From the NCBI RefSeq assembly GCF_030384665.1, contig NC_083674.1, positions 868,001-932,000 on the forward strand: a stretch of DNA of 64,000 nucleotides, given 5' to 3'. Below are positions 52,276 through 63,325 of the stretch, piece after piece. This stretch comes from Lodderomyces elongisporus (Eukaryota; Ascomycota; Pichiomycetes; Serinales; Debaryomycetaceae). The notes beneath the pieces are model-generated. The model saw only the letters and a list, made by a program, of their open reading frames with translations, was not told the DNA's origin and searched no databases. Positions within the stretch are counted from its first letter, which is position 1, and the number at the start of each line of letters is the position of its first letter. The position numbers were made by a program, and so were the translations under genes.

Positions 52276-53975
52276 CTATGGTAACCTCTTCTTCTCGTTC
52301 ATTTTCCATTTACCTTTACCTTTTCCCCCTCCTTCTCCAAAGCATAATTCTACCCCACAGAGGAATCAACTTTAAAAGAAAAATTGAAAGAAAAAAGAGA
52401 AAATAAAAAACTTTGATTTTTTAACCTGCCGATAAACCCAACCGTTACTGTATCGAGCACCAAAAATACCAAACGTTTACCCTATTCCGATGTGATGTTA
52501 TAATTGAAGGTGGTGCAAAATATCACATTTTAAAGAGGATGTTGAAGTCCTCTAGGGAAAATGTGAGATACAAAATATTGTATAAAAGAGAGAATGGGTA
52601 GAAAAGAGAAGAGAAAAGAAGAGAAGAGAAGAGAAAATGGGGCTGAATCAAGAAGGCTGAACAGTATACGCCTTGTGATTGAAGACGAGGGCGTCTCCCC
52701 CCCCCCCCCCCCATATAGCATCACGGCTTCACGGCATTCCCAGTGTCAGTCCTTTTTTTCCCCCTCCAGTCGGAATCACAAAAAAAAAAAAGAGAGAAAA
52801 GATGACGGGTTAATTTGTATTGGTTTTGTGTAACTTTGACTTGAATCTGGTTTTTAGTGTCTGTCACTATATTTTTTTGTGTCTGTCACCATATTTTTCA
52901 GTGTCTGAGTGTAAGGTTGTTATTTCATTTCAAATTTTCTTAATTTTGTGTTCGGTTATAAAAAAAGAGGTATTTCCGATAGACAGAATTTTTTTCTTTA
53001 TAAGGATCATTCGGATAAAAAAAAAAAAAGTAAGAAAATGAACAAATTTTTTATTCTTGTCCTGCCTTGCCTCTTTTTTGTTTTTTTTTTACTTATCTTG
53101 CTTTTGCTTTTGGTTTTTTTGCTTTTGGTTTTACTTTTGGTTTTGAGCATTGGACAGAGAGAAGAGGAGGGGATAACTTCAAATTCGTTTTTCCTCCCTC
53201 TTTTTTAGTCTTTATGTTTCAAGCTTTTTTCCCCAAAATTTTGACTTTTTTTTTGTTCTTTTGATTTTTCTTGTTTTTCTTGTTTTTTTTTTTTCTGGAC
53301 ATAATGCCTTACAAGGGAGAAACTAAGGAGACGAAGAAGATGTTTGAAGTAAAAAGTGGAAAACAGATTAATGTGATAAGTGCCTTCATCTCGGCCAAAA
53401 TCGATCCCGGATTAACCCCCTCCTCTGTGCCTCTTGCTCTTTCTCTCCCTATTATTTTTTCTTAGTATTACGTTGCCAAGCACTTTTGCTCACTTCTTAA
53501 AGGATAAATAAAAGATTGAGAGTGACTGAATCTTATAATAATGGTAATAATATTTCTTTTTTTTAATTTTCTTTTTTCGTTCATCAATTATTTTACTTTC
53601 TGTCATACAAAGATAACAGTTTCTAAGCCCAATAATCACGATTTCATTAAATTCGAATTGATTAAGATATACGCGTATAAAACTTTAGCATATAGCCAAA
53701 AAAAAAAAGAAAAAGAAAAAAAAAAACAAAAAAATGAATATTGTCTAAGTTTGCTTTTCAGTCGCGTGTTTTGTCTCTTATCTCTTTTTCTGCTTCCTTC
53801 TTTTCTTTCTTTGGCTAGTATGGCTGAAATTTGCATTACTGTTTGCCATACCAAGTACTCCTTGTTTCTGTGTTAGCCTTTACAATAAAAAGAATTAAAG
53901 GAATCGAGCCAAATTAAGAATTTAAAAATATATAAAAATAAAATATAAAATAAAAATTGTTCCGTATTCAGCAAA

Positions 53976-54006
<31 letters not shown>

Positions 54007-56463
54007 TTCTCTCATGTTTGCGTTGGTTGAAGTTGAATACTTCAACTCCACACAGAATGCAGATACGGCTATTTAAAAGGGGGAAAAAAAAAGTAACATG
54101 TTTTTTGTGTCTGCATCTACAGCAACAATAGGTTTCGCCATACACTGATGGTGGGGTAAATAATCCTGTTTTTTTTTTTTTCCTTCTACTTTCAATCTAC
54201 AGCTGAAGCATAGAGGTTCGATGGAAGATACAGAGACTAGTTGTCGTCTCCATACAAGTTTTTGTTACTCTTTAGTTATGAAACTCGGTGAGGGAAAAGA
54301 TTCACTGCTGCTTAAATAGTTGCTCTTGTATTGGGAAAGGGCCATTGGTGGGAGAGAATAAGAAAAAAGCACTGGTCCTTACCTCTTGGGTCTCTATTTG
54401 ATTAAATGCTAAATACTATTATAAGCTTCACACCAGACCCAAAAAAAAAAGAGAAAATAGATAAAAGGGTTAAAGAAATTTCAAGACAATTTTTTGATAA
54501 AATCCACCAGTTGCTTTTTCTATTATTTTTTTTTCCATTTTTTTGATTTATTCAAAAGGAGACTGACAAAAGGGGGGAAAAAAGGGCAAGGAATAAAAAC
54601 TTCATAAACAAAAAAAACATTAACAACATCGAATATCACAATTCTATCCAGAAGAACGTTTTACGAACATTACTCTTTTTTTGGCCTTATTTTTTTGTCT
54701 CCCCTTCTCTATTTTCATAAACATCAAAGCCAAAACTATTGTAGTCACTCGAAAAAACTAAAAATAAAAAACAATGTAGCACAATACACATTACAGTACA
54801 AAACAAAGCAAAAACAAAGCAAAAACAATAAAATACAAAGAAAAGCAAAAGCACCTCATTCGATGTTTCAATTATTGTTTCTTGCATTTGGCTCGCCCAT
54901 TCCATATTGTATTGTGTGTGTGTTTATTCCTCCAAGATTGTGGAGAAACAACCTGTAGTGCATAACAAACCTTACAATCATATAGTCTTCTTCAACTAAG
55001 GTAAAGTGTAACAATAAAGAAAACAGGAAATGGATGGCCACAAGCAAACAAACTACTAACAAACAAGTTTTAAATGTTGAGGGATTTTAATTTTATTTAT
55101 TTTCCGTTTAATGTTGATTAATTTTTCCATTTTTTTTTTTTCTTTTGTTTGTTTGTTTGTTTGTTACAGCTTTTTTTGTTACTTTAAGAATCCATCTGTC
55201 CTTGGTTTGCAGAGTTTGTCCGGCTTAGGCACACCTTTCAAAATCAAAAAAAAAACTGACTCGTCTAATGATTATGAAGAAAAATGAAATAAATAAAACA
55301 ACAAAGAACAAGGAACATGGAACAAGGAACTTGAAAAGGTTAAGGAAAATCTTACCATACAATTTTCCTTTTTTAAATGCAAACACCAAACGTGCAATGG
55401 CTCTTTTGCTTCTTTCCTTTTGTTATTCTTTTTCTTTTGAATTTCTCATATATCTTTCAAGTACGTTCGCTTTCTATTATTAACAGATGTTATTATTCTG
55501 CTTATATTCTTTTGCCCTACCCCCTGAGATCCTCGAAAATTAGTGCAAGGACTCCAGCACGAACAAGAACAATAACGTACTTCGAAAACAAGAAGAAAAA
55601 AACAAAGAGAAAAAGCATGAAAGCATGAAAGCATGAAAGGAAAAAATTTAGATTGCATTGTTTCCCCACACGGCACTTTAGCATCACGGAAAATAAAATG
55701 CTTTTTTCGCCATTGCCTTTTGCTGTGCTTGCTATGCTTGCTATGCTTGCTGTGCTTGCCCTTCACTATTGCGGCTGGCTAAAAAAAAAAAATTGAAAAT
55801 TGAAAAATGAAAAAGGAAAAATTTTTCTTTGAGAAATGAAATGACTTCCAATACAATCTCTCAATAAATGACAATCCCCACTTTTTAGTGCCATGCACAG
55901 TGAATAAAATTAAAACTCTTTTTTTTGCCCATTTGGTAAACGTATGCAAAACAGACACTTTTCATTCTGTGTCTGCATAATTTTCCAGAAAGAAAAAAAA
56001 GTCCAAAAGAAAAAAAAACAAAATCTTCCGTAATTCCGTAATCCATACTATGTATGTACGGGTGTATACTAAAAACAACAGACATTTTGAGGAAAAACTA
56101 TTCGTCTCATACACACACTCACACGCAGACTCTCTTTCTCTCTCTATTTTTTCTTTTTTCTTTTTTCTTTTTTCTTTTTTTGAACACTATTTTTTTGTGT
56201 CACTAGCGTTTTGCAGTTGCAATTTGTGTCTAAATGACCTTTATGCTCATCACCACTTTCAATTTTAGCTTTACCAAAATTTTTAAAAAAAAAAATTAAT
56301 AAAAAAAAACTTCAAACATCATGTTATCCTTGTACGAGAAAAAAATTTTAAGTTGATATTAGCCTACTTCACATCATATTGCCCAAAAAAATGACTCTTG
56401 TAACCGTGTCCGCCCAATTCAAATATTTCATTAGATTCACCAAGCTCTATCTTCAACTTTGTT

Positions 56464-56520
56464 TCTCCCACTAAAACCTGCTGGGAGAGATCTGCACAAA
56501 ATTTGTCTACCCCAGTGGGG
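56464..56520 (+). promoter_or_regulatory. Inverted repeats in glucose transporter promoter (copy 1)
   Basis: TCTCCCA (56464-56470) pairs with TGGGAGA (56482-56488). CCCC-AGT-GGGG follows at 56510-56520, 310-320 bp before the ATG. GC-box-like GGGG cores resemble sites of Mig1 or Msn2-type factors. A similar CCCCAG..GGGG dyad is found before copy 2. Confidence 0.45.
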
Positions 56521-56703
56521 AAAAACATAGGCAATTTAGCTTCTTCAGCATTATACCATTTGATGAAACTACACCTATTAGGGTGCTTTCATCCCCGCCT
56601 TATGTCTATTATATGAAACCACAATAGACAGCTGCTCTTCTTCCCTTTTTAAAAAAAAATTTGTTTGTCTTTGTTATTCTTCAAGATCAATCGAAAACTT
56701 GAT

Positions 56704-56711
56704 TATAAATA
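56704..56711 (+). promoter_or_regulatory. TATA box of glucose transporter copy 1
   Basis: TATAAATA followed by GA, 119-126 bp before the ATG at 56830. Confidence 0.65.
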
Positions 56712-56829
56712 GAGGACACTTTCCTCTTCAATTTTTTAAAAAAAGAATGCATTTCATTTCTCTTTCTCTTCTTATCATTCTTCAATACAACATCTCATAT
56801 TCACTTTTCCCAAAGCAAACACATTAGTT

Positions 56830-58461
56830 ATGTCTTCAAAAATTGAAAGGGCCTTTTCAGGTCCAGCTTTGAGCATCAACAACTTCTTAGACAAGATGCC
56901 CAAAATTTACAATGTCTATTTCATTGCCAGTATATCCACCATTGCTGGTATGATGTTTGGTTTCGATATCTCCTCGATGTCGGCCTTTGTTGGTCAAGAC
57001 GCGTACTTGAACTACTTCAACAGCCCAGGCTCAGATATGCAAGGTTTCATCACCTCGGCAATGGCCTTGGGTTCCTTCTTTGGCTCCCTTGCTTCCACAT
57101 TCGTTTCAGAACCATTCGGTAGAAGATTATCATTGTTGACCTGTTCGTTCTTCTGGATGGTTGGTGCTGCCATTCAATCCTCTTCCCAAAACAGAGCTCA
57201 GTTGATCATTGGTCGTATCATTTCCGGTGTTGGTGTTGGTTTCGGTTCATCTGTTGCTACTATTTACGGAGCTGAGTTGGCACCAAGAAAAATTAGAGGT
57301 TTAATCGGAGGTTTGTTCCAATTCAGTGTCACCCTCGGTATCATGATCATGTTCTACATCTCATACGGTTTGGGTCAAATCAATGGCACTGCCTCATTCA
57401 GAATCGCTTGGGGTATCCAAATCGTTCCTGGTTTGCTCTTATTCCTTGGATGTCTCATCATTCCTGAATCTCCTCGTTGGTTGGCTAAGCAAGGTCAATG
57501 GGAAAAGGCTGAGTTTATTGTCTCCAAGATTCAAGCTAAGGGTGACAGAGAGAACCCAGATGTCTTGATTGAAATCACCGAAATCAAGGACCAATTGTTG
57601 ATTGAAGACCAAGCCAAGTCGGTCAGTTACGCTACTTTGTTCAAAAAGAAATACATCTTGAGAACCTTTACTGCTGTTTTCGCTCAAATCTGGCAACAAT
57701 TGACAGGTATGAATGTTATGATGTACTATATCGTCTACTTGTTCATGATGGCTGGTAAGACTGGTAACACAAACTTGGTTGCCTCATCAATTCAATACGT
57801 GCTTAACGTCGTCGCCACTGTGCCAGCATTGTTCCTTGTTGACAAAATCGGTAGAAGAAAGTTGTTGATTGGTGGTGCAGTTATGATGATGATTTTCCAA
57901 TTTGGTCTTGCTGGTATCTTGGGTGCTCACTCCAAGCCATGGCCAGATTCAGGTAATGAATCCGTCACTATTCAAATCCCACTCAGTGACAAAAGAGCTT
58001 CTGAAGGTGCCATTGCTTGTTCCTACTTGTTTGTCTGTAGTTTCGCCATGTCATGGGGTGTCGGTATCTGGATCTACTGTTCTGAAGTCTGGGGAAACAA
58101 CCGTATCTCACAAAGAGGTAACTCACTCTCAACTTCGGCCAACTGGATTCTCAACTTTGCCATTGCCATGTACACTCCTTCCGGCTTTGCCAACATCAAC
58201 TGGAGAACATACATTATCTATGGTGTCTTTTGTTTGGCCATGGCTATCCACGTCTTTTTGGGTTTCCCAGAAACCAAAGGTAAGCGTTTGGAGGAAATTG
58301 GTCAAATGTGGGATGAAAAGGTGCCTGCTTGGAGATCTTCCTCATGGCAACCAACCATTCCTATTGCTTCAGATGCTGAAATTGCAAGAAAGTTGAGTGT
58401 TGAGCACAAGGAAGATGGTGAATTAATGGAGCAAGACACTAATTCTGAAGAGAAAATTTAA
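56830..58461 (+). CDS. HGT1: HGT1-type high-affinity glucose transporter (copy 1)
   Basis: Plasma-membrane sugar importer of the major facilitator superfamily, closest by pattern to Kluyveromyces lactis HGT1 and Candida HGT1/HGT2. It has 543 residues with twelve membrane segments. Motifs: GFDISSMS in the first helix, EPFGRR after helix 2, PESPRWL before the central loop, QQLTGMN in helix 7, DKIGRRKLL between helices 8 and 9, and PETKGKRLEEI after helix 12. Residue 144 is Thr, where copy 2 and sugar porters generally have Pro (SVA-T/P-IYG). Codon use is strongly biased to TTG and GGT, so high expression is likely. The paralogue starts 6,496 bp downstream. Confidence 0.92.
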   Translation: MSSKIERAFSGPALSINNFLDKMPKIYNVYFIASISTIAGMMFGFDISSMSAFVGQDAYLNYFNSPGSDMQGFITSAMALGSFFGSLASTFVSEPFGRRLSLLTCSFFWMVGAAIQSSSQNRAQLIIGRIISGVGVGFGSSVATIYGAELAPRKIRGLIGGLFQFSVTLGIMIMFYISYGLGQINGTASFRIAWGIQIVPGLLLFLGCLIIPESPRWLAKQGQWEKAEFIVSKIQAKGDRENPDVLIEITEIKDQLLIEDQAKSVSYATLFKKKYILRTFTAVFAQIWQQLTGMNVMMYYIVYLFMMAGKTGNTNLVASSIQYVLNVVATVPALFLVDKIGRRKLLIGGAVMMMIFQFGLAGILGAHSKPWPDSGNESVTIQIPLSDKRASEGAIACSYLFVCSFAMSWGVGIWIYCSEVWGNNRISQRGNSLSTSANWILNFAIAMYTPSGFANINWRTYIIYGVFCLAMAIHVFLGFPETKGKRLEEIGQMWDEKVPAWRSSSWQPTIPIASDAEIARKLSVEHKEDGELMEQDTNSEEKI

Positions 58462-59372
58462 CGAGGAACAGAAATTTTTTTGAAGGAAAAAAATAAATAA
58501 AAAAAGAAACAAACAAACAAACAAACACGAAAAAAATAATAAAATAAAAAATTTTCAGATATGATGTTTCCGACCCTCTTTTACTTCTTCCCCTAAGGCA
58601 ATGTCAGACCTTTATGATGTTGTTTGTGTTGTTGCTATTGTTGTTTTTGATTATTGTTAATATTATTTCATTACATACGAATAATTTTATGTTTATACTC
58701 CCATTGAATTTATTACATTTAAATAACTTGTCATGATTATGTGTAGGACTTTCCGTTTTATAAACTAAATTCTATTGTTTGTATACATACCATATATGAT
58801 GTGTATGTATAGATGCATATCCGGTACTTTTTTCTCTTCTTTCTTTTTGTAAAGTTTTATGATTTGGTCATCATCTAGTTATCAACAGCAGTATTTTTGG
58901 TATAGATTATAAAACTCACTTGATTTGATCCGAATGTTTTGGCAACGTGTTTGTCTTTATGCTTATATTCCCTCTTCTTCTTATATTTCTTATATTTCTT
59001 TTTTGTCTCTTTAATTCTTCCTCTTGGCTTGCTTGTATTTCGGATTAAATGTTATTCCGTTTAGTATGCTGTCATATTGTTTCCTGTAACTATTCTTTGC
59101 ATTCCCTCTTTTCTATTTCTTGCGTATTGGTTGGTTTTTTTTTTTGGTGTTTTCATATTTAGCAACGCATCAGTTTGTTCGTGTTGTACATTTCTGCATA
59201 GGATCCAGTGATTGATCAATGTACCGCAATAAACCCCAAATCTCTCTTCGTGCCGTTTGATGTATGTAATCTACCGATTTCGTTATATAATCAAGAGTTA
59301 TTCCGTGTTTTGGCAAATTGTAAGAGCTCAATGCTCAAACGTTTCCAAGTATGGTGTTGGATATGAAGTTCA

Positions 59373-59449
59373 CGGTGGTTTGCTTTGCTTTGCGGCTACT
59401 TGCGGCAACTTGCGGCACGTATCGGCACATTACGGAACGACACGTGCCG
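59373..59449 (+). repeat. Degenerate 10-bp repeat with phased CGG triplets, plus CACGTG
   Basis: CGG occurs at 59373, 59393, 59403, 59413, 59423 and 59433, exactly 10 bp apart except for one 20-bp step. Unit consensus is near TGCGGCAACT. CACGTG at 59441-59446 and an inverted CCG at 59447-59449 follow. Confidence 0.75.
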
Positions 59450-62400
59450 CGTACCCAAAATAAAATAAAAAGAGAAAAAAATAAAAAAATAAATGAAGAA
59501 GAAGAAGAAGAAGAAGAAAAGTGGAGAAATAAATTTACCGAGAAAAAAAAACAAACGATACAAAATTACTTTAAAAGTTTAAGCATTCAGTGTTTGTCGT
59601 TAAAAATGGCATCATTAGATTAAGAGTAGCTGTTTCTGATCCATGAGTTGATTGCAAAATACTTTTCTATGCTTAAAACGTTAATAATGTCCTTTGATGT
59701 TAAAAGCGATTAAAGAGACAAAAACAAGCCAAAGAAAGATTAAGAATGGAATGACGAACAATAGGATAATCCGAGAAGGCAAGGTGGAAAGAATGGGGAA
59801 GAAAATTTGAAAAACAAAAAAAAAAATAGAGAAACAGAAAAGTGAACAATATGCTGTTTATTTTTGCCTTTCCCCCATCTGTTTTGTTTCCTTTTATTCT
59901 TTTCTATTTTACATGAGGGGAATGATAATCTTGATTAAAGCAAAAAGTTAAATTTCAAATCTTGACTGCAAAGCAAAACAAAACAAAGAAAGGAATAAAA
60001 ATTACATGTTCCTAACAAAGCCTCATTGTGGAGTAAATGCGTCCTCGCATCTGTGGGTTTTGATTCATCATCTGATACGTACATCTCGGCCCGACTTGGT
60101 TTTGAAGCCATTAGTAATTTTTTACATATGGCAAATGTCAACAAGTGACTTGCCTATGAGAAGTATGTTGTGGCAAGTTTTGATCATGTTTGGCGATGCT
60201 AAAAAATCTTCAAAACAATTACTTATTGAAGATAAGATTGTCATGATAATGAAACACTCCAAGCCCAAAGAAAATGGAAAAATGGAAAAATGGAAAAATG
60301 AAAAAAAAAAAAACAATAAAACAATAAAAACCACTTTGTGAAGATTTTTTTACCGCATGTCAGTATCATTTTAACGGGAACAAGTTTGTTGAATTTATGA
60401 GACATCAACATTGAGCTGTTATTTTAAACTTTGTTTTTACAATACAATCTGTATTGCGTCCAGATTGTTTTCAGCATACTTGTAAACCAAAAAGTTGTGG
60501 GAATGCGTGCCTTGTAAGAAAAGGCATCACAAGGCTACCGAATCAAGGTTTACAAAAACTCAAAAGATAATGTCCAAAACGAAAAATGAAAAAAAAAGGA
60601 AAAAATTGTCAGCAAGCATCAATCATGAAACAAAATCTCTAAAAATTTGTAGAAGGAAGAGTAAAGACACATGCTTTGATTTTGGTTTTCATTCTGTCTT
60701 TTGATACATGTGCAAAAGCAAAAAGAAGAAGAAGCAAAAAAAAAGAAGAAGAAAAAAAATTACTGAAATCGATTATTATAGAACCAAATGGGTTGATTAT
60801 CGATAAAGGATTATTCTAATTTGGTGCTCCAATTTTTCTTGTTCTTCGCTCTCCAACAAGATCCATATTTGGAGACAGACAATTATTTTGCAAAAAGGGT
60901 ACAGGATTAAATTACCAAAAGTACATGAAAAGTACATGAAAAGTATTCAGCACCCATGACTTTCGCAGTTTAAAAGAAGAAAAGTTGAAGGAAGAAACTT
61001 GATCCATTACTTCCTATCATATGTCTGTATTGTTTGCTCCCTCTTTGCTATCTTTCACTGAAACTCTATTGTTTCATGGTAGATCCATCCTATCGATTTG
61101 ATTAAAAAAAAAAATAACGACAAAAGAATGAAAAAGATGAAAGGATAGGTTTGTGTCTCATTATTAAAAACACCCAAAAGCATTCATGTAAACTTCGTTT
61201 GTGGTAAAGAAAATAAAATGAAAAAGGGAGGGGTGAGGGGGAATGATTTATATGGAAGGGGGATAATAAAAAGTAGTAAATACATTAGTTGGTTTAATTG
61301 AAAGATTGCAGATGCACAGACCACTGAAATCTTTACAAACAACATCGTCTTCTCGGTTCCGGATTAACCCTTTCAATGCCAAGTTTTTCAAAAAAAAAAA
61401 AAAAAAAAAAACTTTGAATAAAGGAGAGGCTTTTGCGATTGTTGCGATTGTTGAGATTGTTTCATCTCAATTGTTACTTCAAAGAGTATATTGCCTCGAA
61501 ACAATAGGATGGACAACCCTAGGCTTTTAAAAAAGGAAAAATCACGACTCTAATATTCTAAACAATTGAAGCACTCCACTTTTGCTTAGTTTGTAATGCA
61601 GCATTGGGTCGTGTGTCTTTGAAATGCATTATTGTCATTTCGTTTTCGCCTCCAATAGCTTTGTTTAATTGTTCCGTACAATGCCCAAATAAAATAAAAA
61701 ATAAAAAAATTCACAAAACTATTGTCTATTTTACATGAAGAGCCTATGGTTGTATTGAAAATCTGCATGTACAAGAAGCAAGGTTTGCTTTCTTGGATAT
61801 GGGGTATCAAAAAAAGTGGGAAAAGGCAAAAGACAGAGAAGTAAACAAAAAAAAAAACAAGAATTGTAGTCTAAAACAGTGCCAAAATTTTATCTAGTAT
61901 AACATCTGGCTTTAGCCAAAGGATCTCATTCAAGACCCATGTTTGCCAGAATATACATTTCGACGTTGATGTCAGGATTTGTTAATTAATTTTTTTTTTT
62001 TTTTTCATTTTGTTGGATTATAGAAAATAGTATATTCAAATAGATAAAACACTTTGGTGCAAAAAGGAATTTCCATTAGGTTTTTTTTTTTTGAAAATAA
62101 GTAAAAAAGTCACTAAAAACAAAAAACAAAAAAACAAAAAAACAAAAAAACAAAAAAAAAATTTTTGGCTCTTTTGCTTTCCTTGGATGTGGAGAGAAAA
62201 TTTCACTTGAGTGCATATCTTAAGAATGAAAGCCACCATTACAGTCATCTTCAAGTTTTACTAAATACTCTGACAAATCCATCACTTTCCCTTTTTTTCG
62301 CCAAATATCTCAAACGAATGAAACAATAGTTCAGTACACAACTCAGGGTTGTTCCACCAGTATGAGAGAGAAAAGTCCTAGTGTCTTTAACAAGTTTAAG

Positions 62401-62846
62401 GACGAAAAAAATAGAATATGAAAAAAAAAAAAACACATCGAGCTTGATAATCTAATCTTACTACACACGGCGTTTGGCATGGCAAAGCTGAGTTCTTTAT
62501 TGTAATAATGGTGCTTTTCATAAAAACTTCAGGAATCGAGCACTACCCAAGTATGTTTCACGAGAGGCACAAGAATTCCGTATCTGCAATTTGGAGAGGG
62601 AAAAGAAAGAAGAAAAAAAAAAGAAGTGCATATAGATATATATGTATACAAAATTTTCCGGAGTAATTATGTTTATAATATGTGTGTATGGGTGCAATAA
62701 CAACTGTCATTTCGGGAAAACCATTATATATATATATTTATATTTATATATATATTTAGATATATAAAAAAAAAAATTTATCTCTCTGATTCTCCGTGTT
62801 TGTGTCGTGCACCATAGTTGTTTGAAGGTTACATTTTGAGTCCTTG

Positions 62847-62860
62847 TGACGTCAGCCAAT
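62847..62860 (+). promoter_or_regulatory. TGACGTCA (CRE) next to CCAAT
   Basis: A perfect palindromic CRE at 62847-62854 and CCAAT at 62856-62860, about 470 bp before the copy-2 ATG. CRE sites bind ATF/CREB-type factors such as Sko1; CCAAT binds the Hap complex. Confidence 0.45.
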
Positions 62861-63011
62861 CATCTGCTCTTCTAGTAGCAAATATCAGGTAATACTATTT
62901 TATTTATCCATAAAACAATAGATGGGGGAGACGAGTTGCATATATAGTTTTACAAAAGCCATTTTCCTCATTATTGTTTTTGAAAGTGGAGACTGGCACA
63001 AAGCCTGACTT

Positions 63012-63031
63012 CCCCAGTTGGGGGAGGGGGG
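63012..63031 (+). promoter_or_regulatory. CCCC-AGTT-GGGGG dyad (copy-2 promoter)
   Basis: Lies 295-314 bp before the ATG, nearly the same distance as the CCCC-AGT-GGGG dyad of copy 1. It is followed by a GGGGGG run. Confidence 0.45.
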
Positions 63032-63204
63032 AAAAGACAATAGCGTACTAGTTCAAATTAAACAAACAAAAGGAGAAAACAAAAAAAAAAAAAGAGAAAA
63101 AAGAAAATTTCATTGCTACAGTATTATCCCCACCTCACCCTTAAAAGAACAAAGTAAAGTACAATACAGCTAAACAAAGTACAATAGAAGCGACCAAATT
63201 CCAT

Positions 63205-63212
63205 TATAAATA
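63205..63212 (+). promoter_or_regulatory. TATA box of glucose transporter copy 2
   Basis: TATAAATA followed by GA, 114-121 bp before the ATG, with a C10 run just downstream (63224-63233). Confidence 0.65.
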
Positions 63213-63325
63213 GAGAGTGAAATCCCCCCCCCTTGGAGACACTGCCTTTTCTCAGTAATTTTCCTTTTTCTTCTCTCGTCATCGATCCAGCTACTCTAAT
63301 CAATCTAAACAAGCTTTTAAAAACA

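Larger units (their letters stand above)
50362..56829. other. Very long gene-free region, 6.5 kb
   Basis: Apart from the solo LTR (50495-50722) only repeats and short frames are seen: a 39-bp tandem repeat (51104-51181), CCCTTTTCG units (52240-52275), a C16 run (52697-52712), long A and T runs, a TTTG repeat (about 55145-55165), GCATGAAA units (55613-55640), CTTGCTATG units (55728-55760). Near the 3' end lie inverted repeats and a TATA box of the glucose transporter. A non-coding RNA cannot be excluded. Confidence 0.5.
58462..63325. other. Long gene-free region between the two transporters, 4.9 kb
   Basis: Contains a phased CGG array with a CACGTG box (59373-59449), a GAAGAA repeat (59494-59518), a (TGGAAAAA)n stretch near 60275-60300, A-rich runs, AT-rich DNA near 62725-62765, and a CRE/CCAAT pair, GC-box dyad and TATA box close to copy 2. 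Frames in this gap are repeat-driven and unsupported. Confidence 0.5.

Noticed and set aside
62531..62550. Reverse B-box-like sequence (GGAATCGAGC)
   Set aside because: The surrounding bases do not fold into a tRNA and no A box is present.
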